Below are positions 33,574 to 41,898 of a stretch of 64,000 nucleotides of DNA, one piece after another (the stretch's first letter is position 1; each line of letters begins with the position of its first letter). A program made the translations under genes and the position numbers. The notes below the pieces were generated by a model, which was given only the letters and a program-made list of their open reading frames with translations, ran no database searches and was not told the origin of the DNA. Origin of the DNA: Reyranella massiliensis 521 (GTDB taxonomy: Bacteria > Pseudomonadota > Alphaproteobacteria > Reyranellales > Reyranellaceae); assembly GCF_000312425.1 (NCBI RefSeq), contig NZ_HE997181.1, positions 1,174,330 to 1,238,329 on the forward strand, in the 5' to 3' direction.

Positions 33574-34437
33574 TCAGCCGCCCAACACTTTGGGCGTCTT
33601 GGCGAGGTGGAAGCCGTTGAAGGCCTGGGACTTGTCGGTGGCGGGCAGGTCGACGGACCGATTGGCGAGCGGCACACCGCCGTCGATGCGGATTTCCGTG
33701 CCGGTGATGTAGGCCGAGGCATCGCTCAGCAGGAAGCAGACGGCTGCCGACACTTCGCTCTCCGTGCCGAGACGGCCGAGCGGGCAGTAGCCCTTGAGCT
33801 TGGGGATCTGTTCCTTGAACTCGCCCGTGTAGGTGTCCATGCCGGAGGAGGCGATCCAGCCCGGTGCGACGGAATTCACGCGCACACCGGCCACCGCCCA
33901 TTCATAGGCAAGCGTCATGGTAAGGTTCGCCATGCCGGCGCGGGCGGCGCCGGTATGGACCATGTTGGGAAAGCCGTTGCGATAGTCGGCCGTCATGTTG
34001 ACGATCGAACCGCCGTGGTTCTGCATCGACTGGGTGAAGACCTCGCGGCTGACCAGAAAGCCGCCGGTCAGGTTGTTGCGCACCACCACGTCGAAGCCCT
34101 TGGCGCTGAGCGAAGCGGCTGGTGAGGGGAACTGGCCGCCGGCATTGTTGAACAGGCCGTGGATGCGGCCGTTCCTGGCGACGATCGCCGCCACCGCGTC
34201 CTTGACCTGGGCTTCCTCGCGGATATCGAAGACATGCGTCTCGCACGAGCCGCCGGCCACCTCGATCTCGCCGCGGACAGTGTCGAGTTTTTCCTGCTTG
34301 CGGCCACAGATGGCGACATGGGCACCGAGGGCGGCGATTTCGTGGGCCGTGCAGCGGCCGATTCCGCTGCCGCCGCCGGTTACGATAACGGTTCGGCCAT
34401 TGAACAGTCCCGGCGTGAAGACCGAGCGATACGACAT
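33574..34437 (-). CDS. SDR-family oxidoreductase (first gene of the carboxylase operon)
   Basis: A 287-residue SDR with cofactor motif VTGGGSGIGRCTAHEIA (~18-34), NNAGG (~95), NMTADY with the catalytic Ser replaced in the usual position, and a catalytic segment VHTGAARAGMANLTMTLAYEWA in which the YxxxK Tyr and Lys are not evident (TGAARAG). This is the 2,4-dienoyl-CoA-reductase/AtuB-like pattern rather than classical SDR chemistry, and the Lys is Arg. Its role may be acyl-CoA reduction or dehydrogenation. A perfect GGAGGAAAC ribosome-binding site precedes ATG 34437; a LiuR-like palindrome lies 90 bases further upstream. The carboxylase starts five bases after its stop. Confidence 0.82.
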   Translation of the reverse strand: MSYRSVFTPGLFNGRTVIVTGGGSGIGRCTAHEIAALGAHVAICGRKQEKLDTVRGEIEVAGGSCETHVFDIREEAQVKDAVAAIVARNGRIHGLFNNAGGQFPSPAASLSAKGFDVVVRNNLTGGFLVSREVFTQSMQNHGGSIVNMTADYRNGFPNMVHTGAARAGMANLTMTLAYEWAVAGVRVNSVAPGWIASSGMDTYTGEFKEQIPKLKGYCPLGRLGTESEVSAAVCFLLSDASAYITGTEIRIDGGVPLANRSVDLPATDKSQAFNGFHLAKTPKVLGG

Positions 34438-34526
34438 GTTTCCTCCGCCTTTGACCCGGCAGTTATCGGCCGTCCGCCGATGCATCCAAGCATCTTGTGA
34501 TGTGCGGTTCGTTACTCGGGCTGTAT

Positions 34527-34548
34527 TTGACGTTTACGTAAAGGTCAA
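34527..34548. promoter_or_regulatory. 22-bp palindromic operator, LiuR-like (core TTTACGTAAA)
   Basis: A near-perfect palindrome (only one mismatched pair) beginning TTGACG and ending GGTCAA around TTTACGTAAA, in the divergent promoter region between the SDR-carboxylase operon and the SCP2 gene. The same element occurs in front of the MerR regulator at 51.66 kb, which makes that protein the likely binder. Confidence 0.72.
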
Positions 34549-34598
34549 GTAAGCCGGGCCAGGTCATTTCATTGGGCAATTCGACCTGGGAGCAAGCC

Positions 34599-34895
34599 AT
34601 GACGTTGCAGGAAATCACCGCGAAAATGCAGGAAGGGGCTTCCAAGAAGTCGGCCTTCGGCAACTCCGTCAAGTTCGCTACGGATCAAGGCGTCGTGCAC
34701 ATCGACGGCAACCAGAACCCGCCGTCGGTGAGCAACGAGGACAAGGCTGCCGATTGCACCATCAAGATGGACTTCAGCGACTTCGCCGACCTGATCGGCG
34801 GCAAGCTCGATGGCATGACCGCGTTCATGACCGGCAAGCTCAAGATCGAAGGCGACATGGGCGTTGCCATGAAGCTGCAGAGCATCCTGCGCTAG
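34599..34895 (+). CDS. SCP2 sterol-binding-domain protein
   Basis: A 98-residue single-domain sterol carrier protein 2 fold: GNSVKFATDQGVVHIDG, DCTIKMDFSDFADLIGGKLDGMTAFMTGKLKIEGDMGVAMKLQSIL. SCP2 domains bind acyl-CoAs and hydrophobic ligands. GGGAG lies seven bases before ATG 34599. It is divergent from the carboxylase operon and shares its palindromic operator, so it is probably co-regulated, which suits a fatty acyl-CoA binding role. A strong terminator follows. Confidence 0.88.
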   Translation: MTLQEITAKMQEGASKKSAFGNSVKFATDQGVVHIDGNQNPPSVSNEDKAADCTIKMDFSDFADLIGGKLDGMTAFMTGKLKIEGDMGVAMKLQSILR

Positions 34896-34934
34896 CAGGC
34901 TCTACAAGCTCGATACAGCAGTCAGGTACAGATC

Positions 34935-34960
34935 AAGGGCCCCTCGCGGGGCCCTTTTTG
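34935..34960 (+). terminator. Rho-independent terminator of the SCP2 gene
   Basis: AAGGGCCCC (34935-34943) pairs with GGGGCCCTT (34948-34956) around a TCGC loop and is followed by TTTTTG. It lies between the SCP2 stop and the convergent CGNR gene stop. Confidence 0.9.
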
Positions 34961-34970
34961 TTGGGGCCGC

Positions 34971-35522
34971 TCAGCTCTCCCGGCTCTTGTGATAGTGCCG
35001 CTTGGCCTTGGCGCGGTTGCCGCAGCTTTGCATGGAGCACCAGCGTCGTTTGCCGGCGCGGCTGTCGTCCAAGAACAGCCAGCCGCATTCGGGATTGGCG
35101 CAGCGGCGCACCCGGTCGAGCCGCGACCCGGCCAGCAAATCGCCTGCCGACCATAGGACGGGCGCCAGCAGCGCCAACGCCGTTCCCGACCGGATATCGA
35201 CATCCCAGCCGTAGAGGCTGCGCTCGCGCCGCAAGGTCGTGCGGGCAGGGGCCTCGGCCAATGCGTGATTGAGAGCTTCGAGGTCGCGCGCCGCCGGGGC
35301 CTTGTCCTGCGCTTCCGCATCGAACAGCCGGTGGATCATTTCACGCAGTTCGATCGCCTGGTCGAACTCCTTGCGGGCGAGCGGCTTCGCGCCCTTCGGC
35401 CCGCCATTGGCGGCGCTCCAGGCCGCGAGGTCTTCAGGCTGGTTCAGCGTTTCCGTCGGCGTTGCCTGGCCGCGCCAATAGCGCGTGTTCACGAATTCCA
35501 GGCATAGGTCGGGGCGGTTCAT
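34971..35522 (-). CDS. CGNR zinc-finger (ABATE-domain) transcriptional regulator
   Basis: A 183-residue protein. The N-terminal ABATE domain opens with LCLEFVNTRYWRG, and the C-terminal CGNR zinc finger reads VRRCANPECGWLFLD followed by RRWCSMQSCGNRAKAKRHY (~136-178), with all four Cys ligands and the name-giving CGNR. Such proteins are stress- or ligand-responsive DNA-binding regulators. It is divergent from a VOC gene, and AT-rich palindromes fill the region between them, which are its probable autoregulatory operators. Confidence 0.88.
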   Translation of the reverse strand: MNRPDLCLEFVNTRYWRGQATPTETLNQPEDLAAWSAANGGPKGAKPLARKEFDQAIELREMIHRLFDAEAQDKAPAARDLEALNHALAEAPARTTLRRERSLYGWDVDIRSGTALALLAPVLWSAGDLLAGSRLDRVRRCANPECGWLFLDDSRAGKRRWCSMQSCGNRAKAKRHYHKSRES

Positions 35523-35535
35523 GAGCGGGACTTAC

Positions 35536-35599
35536 TAACCGGTTGACTGGTTGACAAGCTCGCAGGCTCGACATAACCATATAACCAGTTATATAGTTA
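35536..35599. promoter_or_regulatory. AT-rich palindromic operators between CGNR regulator and VOC gene
   Basis: A 26-bp imperfect palindrome at 35574-35599 (22 of 26 positions symmetric, centred on TATAACCAGTTATA) and a related TAACCGGTTGACTGGTT element at 35536-35552 share the AACC(A/G)GTT core. The spacing and composition contrast sharply with the surrounding GC-rich sequence and suggest two binding sites for the adjacent CGNR regulator. Confidence 0.6.
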
Positions 35600-35615
35600 A
35601 GCAGGAGCAAATGCC

Positions 35616-35987
35616 ATGTTCGACCATGTTTCCATCGGCGTTGCAGACATTGCCCGCACCCGGAAGTTCTACGACGCAGCGCTGAAGCCGCTGGGCTACA
35701 CGTTGCTGAGCGATGGCGAGAGTTCGCTGGGGTACGGCGACAAGGCGGTAGGCCTCTGGATCAGTGCGACAGGCAAGCCCGTGAAGGCCGACATGGAGTC
35801 GGGCCTGCACTTCTGCTTCGTCGCGAAGGATCGCAAGGCGGTCGACGCTTTCCATGCGGCCGCGCTCAAGGCCGGCGGCAAGGACAACGGCAAGCCTGGT
35901 GTCCGAGCTGACTACAGCGCGAACTACTACGCGGCCTTCGCGATCGACCCCGACGGCTACCGTGTCGAAGCCTACTGCGGAAAGTGA
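35616..35987 (+). CDS. VOC-superfamily (glyoxalase-like) protein
   Basis: A 123-residue vicinal-oxygen-chelate protein: MFDHVSIGVADIARTRKFYDAALKPLGYTLL at the start, HFCFVAKDRKAVDAFHAAALKAGGKDNG in the middle and FAIDPDGYRVEAYC at the end, with His4 and the final Glu as likely metal ligands. Members include glyoxalases and antibiotic-binding proteins; this short subgroup is usually uncharacterised. AGCAGGAGC precedes the ATG. Expression is probably controlled by the divergent CGNR regulator. Confidence 0.85.
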   Translation: MFDHVSIGVADIARTRKFYDAALKPLGYTLLSDGESSLGYGDKAVGLWISATGKPVKADMESGLHFCFVAKDRKAVDAFHAAALKAGGKDNGKPGVRADYSANYYAAFAIDPDGYRVEAYCGK

Positions 35988-36055
35988 GCGGGCTTCGCCT
36001 TGCAAGCGGCGCCTTCGGGACCATCTTGAAGGCGACCGCATCCAGCAGGGCAGCC

Positions 36056-36649
36056 ATGACCGCACACACCGTCAAGTCCGCAACGCCTGCCGAGATCGCG
36101 GATGTTGCGGATCTGCTAACGCTGGCCTTCAGCACCGATCCGGCGGCGCGGTGGAGCTGGGCCGATCCGCGGGTCTACCTCGCCAGTTTCCCGCGCTTTG
36201 TCCGGGCATTCGGCGGTGCTGCCTTCCAGCGCGGTACGGCGCATGTCACTGAAGGCAACAAGGGAGCAGCGCTCTGGCTTCCGCCCGGCGCCGAGCCGGA
36301 TGACGAGGCGATGGGAATCCTGATGCAGGAGACCGTGCCGGCGCATATCGGCAAGGACGGGATCGCGGTCATGCAGCAGATGGGAAACTACCATCCCAAG
36401 GAGCCGCACTGGTATCTGCCGTTGATCGGCATCGATCCGGTGCATCAGGGCAAGGGTCTGGGCGGCGCTTTGATGCGGCATGCGCTGGCAGAGTGCGATC
36501 GCGACGGCAGTCTCGCTTATCTTGAATCGAGCAATCCGCGGAACGTGCCGCTCTATCAGCACCTCGGCTTCGAGCTGCTGGGCACCATACAGGCTGGTTC
36601 ATCACCCAAACTTTTTCCGATGCTGCGCAAGCCACAACGGAGGACGTGA
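36056..36649 (+). CDS. GNAT-family N-acetyltransferase
   Basis: A 197-residue acetyltransferase. The acetyl-CoA-binding motif A is LPLIGIDPVHQGKGLGGALMRHAL (~128-151), with Q-G-K-G-L-G, and motif B is YLESSNPRNVPLYQHLGFELLG. The acceptor is not predictable. ATG 36056 is preferred to the in-frame GTG at 35984 because conserved sequence starts at TVKSATPAEIADVADLL. The stop overlaps the GFA start (TGATG). Confidence 0.85.
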   Translation: MTAHTVKSATPAEIADVADLLTLAFSTDPAARWSWADPRVYLASFPRFVRAFGGAAFQRGTAHVTEGNKGAALWLPPGAEPDDEAMGILMQETVPAHIGKDGIAVMQQMGNYHPKEPHWYLPLIGIDPVHQGKGLGGALMRHALAECDRDGSLAYLESSNPRNVPLYQHLGFELLGTIQAGSSPKLFPMLRKPQRRT

Positions 36650-37041
36650 TGCTGAAAGGCCGCTGCTTCTGTGGTGCTGTTCGCTACGAGAGTGCGGCCA
36701 GCCCGTCGCAAGAGACTGCCTGCCATTGCTCGATCTGTCGGCGGACGACAGGCGCGCCGTTCGTCGCCTGGTTCACCGTACCGATCTCGTCGTTGACGAT
36801 CTCCGGCGACACGACGACGTTCCAATCCTCGCCCACCGCTTCGCGCAGCTTCTGTCCGAAGTGCGGCACCCAGATCACGTTCCAGTCGTCGCATCATCCC
36901 GATCTGATCGACCTCACCACCTGCTCGCTGGAGAGTCCGGAGCAGGTGCCGCCAATCGACCATACCTTCGGCGAATCAAGACTAGGTTGGGTGAAGCTCG
37001 CGGACGAGCTTCCCGTCTTTCCGAAGGCTCGCCCCAGCTAG
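36649..37041 (+). CDS. GFA-family (glutathione-dependent formaldehyde-activating-like) protein
   Basis: A 130-residue zinc protein with the GFA pattern: GRCFCGAVRYE (CxC), ACHCSICRRTTGAPF (CxC-x2-C) and FCPKCGTQITF (CxxC). Family members include glutathione-dependent formaldehyde-activating enzyme and centromere protein V-like folds; most, like this, have no proven function. GGAGG precedes ATG 36649, which overlaps the GNAT stop by one base. It shares the CTAG stop palindrome with the convergent gamma-glutamyltransferase gene. Confidence 0.88.
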   Translation: MLKGRCFCGAVRYESAASPSQETACHCSICRRTTGAPFVAWFTVPISSLTISGDTTTFQSSPTASRSFCPKCGTQITFQSSHHPDLIDLTTCSLESPEQVPPIDHTFGESRLGWVKLADELPVFPKARPS

Positions 37042-38636
37042 AAGCCGACGGCCGCACCGTCGCGGCGGCTTTCCGACGCGCCGAGGTAGGGGCCGCCGTC
37101 GGGATAGCGCCAGATGATCTGGCTGGAACCGAAGTCGAAGCTCGGCATCTTGGTGCGCGTAAGCCGATGGCCGCGCGTCTCCAGCCCCTCGAGCGTTCCT
37201 TTCGGCATATGCTCTTCGGTCCACACGGTGCCATCGGTCTCGTGGACGCGCCAGCGCGGGGCATCGATCGCGGCCTGCGGGTTCTGGCCATAGTCCACGA
37301 TGCGCGAAAAGACCTGCATATGGCCCTGCGGCTGCATGGCGCCGCCCATCAGCCCGAAGGTGGCGACCGGCTTGCCATTCTTGGTGATGAAAGCAGGGAT
37401 GATCGTGTGGAACGGACGCTTCTTCGGTCCGACTTCGTTGGGATGGCCCTTGGTCGTGACAAAGCCTGTGGCGCGGTTCTGCAGCGCAATGCCCGTACCC
37501 GGCACCACGACGCCCGAGCCAAACCCCGTGTAGTTCGACTGGATCAGCGACACCATCATGCCGGACTGATCGGCCGTGCCGAGATAGATCGTGCCGCCAT
37601 CCTTGGGCGTACCCGGGCCGAAGTCCTTGGCCTTCTTGGGATCGATCAGCTTGGCGCGGCTCTTGAGGTAATGCTTGTCGAGCATCTGCGCCGGCGTCAC
37701 TTCCATGAAGCGCGGGTCGGCGACGTAGCGGTAGATGTCGGCGAAGGCGAGCTTCATCGCCTCGATGCGAAGATGCGTGACTTCCGGGCCGTCGCAATCG
37801 TGGCCCGCAATCTCGAAGTTCTCGAGGATGCCCAGCGCCATGCAGGCGGCGATGCCCTGACCCGATGGCGGGATCTCGTGCAGGGTCGTGCCGCGGTAGG
37901 TGAGGCCGATCGGATCGACCCAGTCGGGCTTGTGCGCCGCAAGGTCTTCCTTGCGCAGGGCGCCGCCGGTCTCGCGGGCATACTTGTCCATCGTTTCGGC
38001 GAGTTCGCCGCGATAGAAGGCCTCGCCTTTGCTCTCGGCAATCTTGGCGAGCGTCTTTGCCTGGTCTGGGAACTTCCAGATCTCGCCCGGCTTCGGGGCG
38101 CGACCGTTCGGCAGGAAGGCCTTTACCCAGCTTTCCTGACCTTTCAGCCGGTCGATGGCGCGATCCCACTGTTGGGAGACCATGTAGGAAACGCGGAAGC
38201 CGTCGTGTGCGTACTTGATCGCCGGCTCGAAGAGATCGGCGAAAGGCAGCTTGCCGTAGCGCTTGTGCAGCTCCATCCACAGCGACACCGCGCCCGGCGT
38301 CGTGACACTGCCCCAGCCGACATGGGGCATCTTGTCATGGCCGGCATACTGGTCGGGAGTCATCAGTGCGGGCGAGTGGCCCGACGCGTTGAGGCCGACG
38401 AGCTGCTTGCCGTCCCACAGGATGCAGAAAGCGTCGGCGCCGATGCCGTTCATCGTCGGCTCCACGACGGTGATGGCGATTGCGCTCGCGATGGCGGCGT
38501 CGACGGCATTGCCGCCCTTGGCCATCATGCGCAGGCCGGCGGTGGCGGCGAGGTGCTGGGAGGAGGCGACGACGTTGTCGGCGAAGACGGGCAGCTTCTT
38601 GGTGCTGTAGGGAAAATCGTACGTGAAAGACGGCAC
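37038..38636 (-). CDS. gamma-glutamyltransferase family protein
   Basis: A 532-residue N-terminal-nucleophile hydrolase. The large-subunit part has VVASSQHLAATAGLRMMAKGGNAVDAAIASAIAITVVEPTMNGIGADAF, typical of the family, and the small subunit should begin at the Thr of GGTIYLGTADQSGMMVSLIQS (~346), the autocatalytic cleavage site and nucleophile. FGSGVVVPGTGIALQNR and LMGGAMQPQGHMQV complete the active site. It transfers or hydrolyses gamma-glutamyl groups, or acts as an acylase. No signal peptide is visible, so it may be cytoplasmic, unlike classical Ggt. GTG 38636 with AAGGA upstream was preferred to an in-frame upstream ATG at 38732 lying inside the next gene. Confidence 0.87.
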   Translation of the reverse strand: MPSFTYDFPYSTKKLPVFADNVVASSQHLAATAGLRMMAKGGNAVDAAIASAIAITVVEPTMNGIGADAFCILWDGKQLVGLNASGHSPALMTPDQYAGHDKMPHVGWGSVTTPGAVSLWMELHKRYGKLPFADLFEPAIKYAHDGFRVSYMVSQQWDRAIDRLKGQESWVKAFLPNGRAPKPGEIWKFPDQAKTLAKIAESKGEAFYRGELAETMDKYARETGGALRKEDLAAHKPDWVDPIGLTYRGTTLHEIPPSGQGIAACMALGILENFEIAGHDCDGPEVTHLRIEAMKLAFADIYRYVADPRFMEVTPAQMLDKHYLKSRAKLIDPKKAKDFGPGTPKDGGTIYLGTADQSGMMVSLIQSNYTGFGSGVVVPGTGIALQNRATGFVTTKGHPNEVGPKKRPFHTIIPAFITKNGKPVATFGLMGGAMQPQGHMQVFSRIVDYGQNPQAAIDAPRWRVHETDGTVWTEEHMPKGTLEGLETRGHRLTRTKMPSFDFGSSQIIWRYPDGGPYLGASESRRDGAAVGF

Positions 38637-38649
38637 CTCGAAATCCTTT

Positions 38650-39237
38650 CTACTTCTGTTTCGAGGCCGCGAGGGCCTCGATGCGCGCGACGAAGCGCGG
38701 CGTCTGCAAAAACTGCCGGTGTTCGGCGGCACTCTTGCCGAGGAGGCGGGACAGGTCGAACAGGCCGGAACCTGCGATCTCTCCCATCCGCCCGGAGAGC
38801 ATCACGCGTTCGCCAAGCCGCAGGGTTTTTAGCGCCGTAATGGCCGCTTCGGAAAGGCCCGGCGGCGGCGTTGCGCGCGATCGTGTGAAAAGGTCGGCGA
38901 CAGAGCCGGCGAAAGCCAAGGCCCAGTCGTTGAATGCGTAGAGCGAAACTTGGCGGCCGATGTCGATGGTCAAGGCCACGTCCTGGGCGTTGCCCTCGAT
39001 CTTGGTGAGTGTTCCGCACCAGTCGGTGAACACGCCGGTCTTCCCGGCCAGCGCGATGCTCTGCTTGGCCGCTTCCTCGATCTGCAGCGGATTGCTGGAG
39101 GCGAGCGCCGGCTTGGCCAGCGCCTGCAGCCCATCGAGGAAGGCCTTCTGCTCAGGATTGCGCTCGTGGCAGGGGCGGTCGAAACAGCCACCCAGGACGA
39201 GGCCGGCGCCGCCAAAGAGGATTGCTCGTCGCTTCAC
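38650..39237 (-). CDS. predicted lipoprotein of unknown function
   Basis: A 195-residue protein with an N-terminal lipoprotein signal MKRRAILFGGAGLVLGGC (lipobox LGGC, Cys18), so it should be lipid-anchored after export. The body is mostly alpha-helical with no family I recognise. It precedes the gamma-glutamyltransferase gene by 13 bases on the same strand, implying one transcript. A third gene, the acyl-CoA ligase, ends 57 bases upstream. Confidence 0.75.
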   Translation of the reverse strand: MKRRAILFGGAGLVLGGCFDRPCHERNPEQKAFLDGLQALAKPALASSNPLQIEEAAKQSIALAGKTGVFTDWCGTLTKIEGNAQDVALTIDIGRQVSLYAFNDWALAFAGSVADLFTRSRATPPPGLSEAAITALKTLRLGERVMLSGRMGEIAGSGLFDLSRLLGKSAAEHRQFLQTPRFVARIEALAASKQK

Positions 39238-39294
39238 GTTCTCATCTTAGCGCTCCCCGCCTCATCGATTGAAGAGCGGGGCGCAAGAAGATGA

Positions 39295-41019
39295 CTACGC
39301 CGCCTTGGATTGGGCCTTGGCGCGCTCCTCCTCCTTGAGTTCCTTCTTGGAGAGCTTGCCGACCGGCGTTTTGGGCAGCTCGGCGCGAATTTCGAGCGCG
39401 ACGGGCATCTCGTGTTTGCCGACGCGCGTTGCGAGGTGGGCCTTCATCTCGTCGAAAGTGAGAGAAGCGCCGGGCTTCAGCTTCACGAACACCTTGGGCG
39501 CTTCCTGGCGATAGGGATCGGCAATGCCGATCACGATGCACTCGTCGACCGCCGGGTGTTCGTACATGGCCTCTTCGATCATGCGCGGATAGACATTGTA
39601 GCCCGAGGAGATGATCAGGTCCTTAGAACGATCGACCAGGAACAGCCAGCCAGCTTCGTCCATGTAACCCATGTCGCCGGTGCGCAGGCCCATCCAGTTG
39701 CTCGCGGGATGGCGGAACAGAACCTTCTCGCTTTCGTCGGGCTTCTTCCAATAGCCCTTCATGACCTGCGGGCCGACGATGCAGACCTCGCCGACATTCT
39801 CCTTGCCGGGCGGCAGGACCCGGTCGGGATTCTCCATGTCGCGGATCTCGATGATCGTGCCCGGCATCGGCACGCCGCAGGAGCCGACCCGGCGCACGCT
39901 CTTGTCGACCGGGCAGATCGCGCCGGTCGGGGAGGTTTCCGTGAGGCCGTAGCCTTCGATCAGGGTGGCGCCGGTCAGCTTCTCGAAGCTCTGCTGCACT
40001 TCGACCGGCAACGGTGCGCCGCCTGACATGCAGATCTTGAGCGACTTCAGATCGAGCCCCTGCGCCTTGGGATGCTTGTTGATCGCGGTGTAGAGCGTGG
40101 GCACGCCGGGCAGGAACGTCGGATTTTTCTTGCCGAGATCGTGCACGATCATGTCGATGTCGGGGCGCGGATAGAGAATGAGCTGATTGCCGTTGCGCAC
40201 GGCGCCCAGCATGATTCCCGACAGCGCATAGATGTGGAACAGCGGCAGCACGCACACGACCTTTTCGGTGCCCGGCGTCGTATAGGGCGTCGTCCAGGCC
40301 TGGCCTTGGCTCATCGCCGCCATGATGCAGCCGTGGGTGAGCATGGCCGCCTTCGGCAGGCCGGTCGTGCCGCCGGTGTATTGCAGCAGCGCGACTTCGT
40401 CCCAGAGGTTTTCGTTGGCGGGCTTGTGCGGCGTGTACTTGCCGTCGTTGACGAGGAGGTCCTTGAACGACATGTGCCAGTCGTCGCGCGGCCAGGCCGA
40501 CAGCTCCTTCTTCTTGGCGATGGGGTAGAGCCAGCTCTTGGGCCAGGGCAGATAGTCGGCGATCGATCCGACGATCAGCTTCTTCAGCCGGGTCTTGCCG
40601 CGCATCGCGGCCATCTTCGGATAGAGCGCGGCGACATCGAGCGTCACGAGGATATCGGTCTCGGAATCGCCGATCTTGAATTCCAGTTCGCGAGCGGCGT
40701 CGAGCGGGGAGTAGTTCACCACCTTGCCGCCGGCCTTCAGCACGCCGAAGAAGGCGATCAGGTAATGCGGCGTGTTGGGAAGGTAGAGGCCGACATTGAC
40801 GCCGGGCTTCACGCCGAGCTTCTGGAAACCAGCGGCCGCCTTGTCGGAGGCATCCTTGTATTCCTGGAAGGACATCACCTTGTCGAGGAAGTCGGTGAAC
40901 GGCCGGCTGCCATACTGCGCACAAGATTCGTCGAATATCTGGTGAATGGTCTTGTTCGGTACTTCGAGCTCCCACTTCACACCCGGCGGATAGCTCTTTT
41001 CCCAAGGATAGTTGGCCAT
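39295..41019 (-). CDS. long-chain fatty-acid-CoA ligase (AMP-forming)
   Basis: A 574-residue adenylate-forming enzyme. P-loop-like motif LLQYTGGTTGLPKAAMLTHG (~218-237), SGGAPLPVEVQQSFEKLTGATLIEGYGLTETSP (~330-362), TGDMGYMDEAGWLFLVDRSKDLIISSGYNVYPRMIEEAM (~440) and the terminal catalytic Lys in PKTPVGKLSKKEL are all present. It activates fatty acids to acyl-CoA via acyl-AMP (FadD-like). ATG 41019 with GGGAGG nine bases upstream was preferred to ATG 41040. The ALA-rich tail EERAKAQSKAA is short. Confidence 0.92.
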   Translation of the reverse strand: MANYPWEKSYPPGVKWELEVPNKTIHQIFDESCAQYGSRPFTDFLDKVMSFQEYKDASDKAAAGFQKLGVKPGVNVGLYLPNTPHYLIAFFGVLKAGGKVVNYSPLDAARELEFKIGDSETDILVTLDVAALYPKMAAMRGKTRLKKLIVGSIADYLPWPKSWLYPIAKKKELSAWPRDDWHMSFKDLLVNDGKYTPHKPANENLWDEVALLQYTGGTTGLPKAAMLTHGCIMAAMSQGQAWTTPYTTPGTEKVVCVLPLFHIYALSGIMLGAVRNGNQLILYPRPDIDMIVHDLGKKNPTFLPGVPTLYTAINKHPKAQGLDLKSLKICMSGGAPLPVEVQQSFEKLTGATLIEGYGLTETSPTGAICPVDKSVRRVGSCGVPMPGTIIEIRDMENPDRVLPPGKENVGEVCIVGPQVMKGYWKKPDESEKVLFRHPASNWMGLRTGDMGYMDEAGWLFLVDRSKDLIISSGYNVYPRMIEEAMYEHPAVDECIVIGIADPYRQEAPKVFVKLKPGASLTFDEMKAHLATRVGKHEMPVALEIRAELPKTPVGKLSKKELKEEERAKAQSKAA

Positions 41020-41082
41020 TCTTTGTGTTCCTCCCTGCATCGACTATGCGAGGGCGGTGGCTGCAGGGTCAAGGCGAGGATG

Positions 41083-41829
41083 TCACGCCGGCGGCAGCCA
41101 ATAGCTGTAGGCGTAGACCGTGCGGAAACCCTGCGCTTCGTAGAGGGGCAGGGCCGCGGCATTCGCAGCGACGACCTGCAGGTAGGCGAAGCGGGCACCG
41201 CGTTGCCAGGCCCAGGCATAGAGGCTCTCGGTGACACGACGGGCCAGGCCCTGGCGTCGGGCCTCGGGCATCACCAACACGTCGAACAGGCCCATGTGGT
41301 CGCCTTCGACGGCGCCGATCGCCATGGCCATCGGGCGGCCATTGCTCTGGACGAGGGCGAAGCCTTTGGGTGTGGCGATCGCCGCCAGCATCCTCTCCAT
41401 CGTCTCGCGATGCTCGGGCCGCACTGGGCTATGGGCGCAGAAGGCCTCGATCCACGCAGGCGTCGGCTGCGGCCCGATTTCGACGGCAGGATCGGCGGTG
41501 AAGCCGTCGTGGAGGGGGCAGCGCTGGACGAGGCTGCGTTCGATATTGCTGTAGCCGCGTGCTTCCAGCAGCCCGACCATGGCCGGCGGCGCCAAAGGGC
41601 TCAGTCGCCAGGCTGGACGCTGTCCGCGGGCTCGGTAGGGGGCTTCCAGATCTTCAATATCTGTCGAAGCATCTTCCGATATGGCATTGATAGAATTGGA
41701 TCTTTTTGTGTATCCGCCTGAGAAGCGCAGATGCCAGCCATTGTGGTTCTGGCTCTCCAGGGCAGGCCAGCCGCGAAAGGCCAACTCCTCCAGTCGGCGA
41801 ACTTCATCCAGTTTATGAAGAGGTGACAT
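41083..41829 (-). CDS. GNAT-family N-acetyltransferase
   Basis: A 248-residue protein with a C-terminal GNAT domain: motif A MGLFDVLVMPEARRQGLARRVTESLYAWA and motif B YLQVVAANAAALPLYEAQGFRTVYAYSYWLPPA. The N-terminal half (RRLEELAFRGWPALESQNHNGWHLRFSGGYTKRSNSINAI) is the degenerate first GNAT domain seen in a widespread proteobacterial subfamily. The part encoding residues ~40-65 is noticeably AT-richer than its surroundings. It is divergent from the DUF2272 lipoprotein gene. Confidence 0.85.
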   Translation of the reverse strand: MSPLHKLDEVRRLEELAFRGWPALESQNHNGWHLRFSGGYTKRSNSINAISEDASTDIEDLEAPYRARGQRPAWRLSPLAPPAMVGLLEARGYSNIERSLVQRCPLHDGFTADPAVEIGPQPTPAWIEAFCAHSPVRPEHRETMERMLAAIATPKGFALVQSNGRPMAMAIGAVEGDHMGLFDVLVMPEARRQGLARRVTESLYAWAWQRGARFAYLQVVAANAAALPLYEAQGFRTVYAYSYWLPPA

Positions 41830-41898
41830 TGAGCGTCCGCTGTGATAAATTAATAACCAATAATAACAATCGTTTATTTTTAATCCTGTAAGTTACAC
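41830..41898. promoter_or_regulatory. AT-rich divergent promoter region
   Basis: The 69 bases between the GNAT and DUF2272 genes are strikingly AT-rich for this genome (AATTAATAACCAATAATAAC and a TTTATTTTTAAT stretch). They must contain both promoters, and the composition invites binding of a nucleoid or AT-specific protein. I cannot assign exact -35/-10 boxes. Confidence 0.45.

Noticed and set aside
30755..33712. 985-codon open frame on the plus strand opposite the carboxylase ORF
   Set aside because: It is the antisense shadow of a high-GC gene; the product lacks motifs and the minus-strand frame has clear carboxylase domains.
36480..38840. 786-codon plus-strand open frame across GFA and the gamma-glutamyltransferase
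   Set aside because: Antisense/out-of-frame shadow; the opposite strand encodes a recognisable Ntn-hydrolase.
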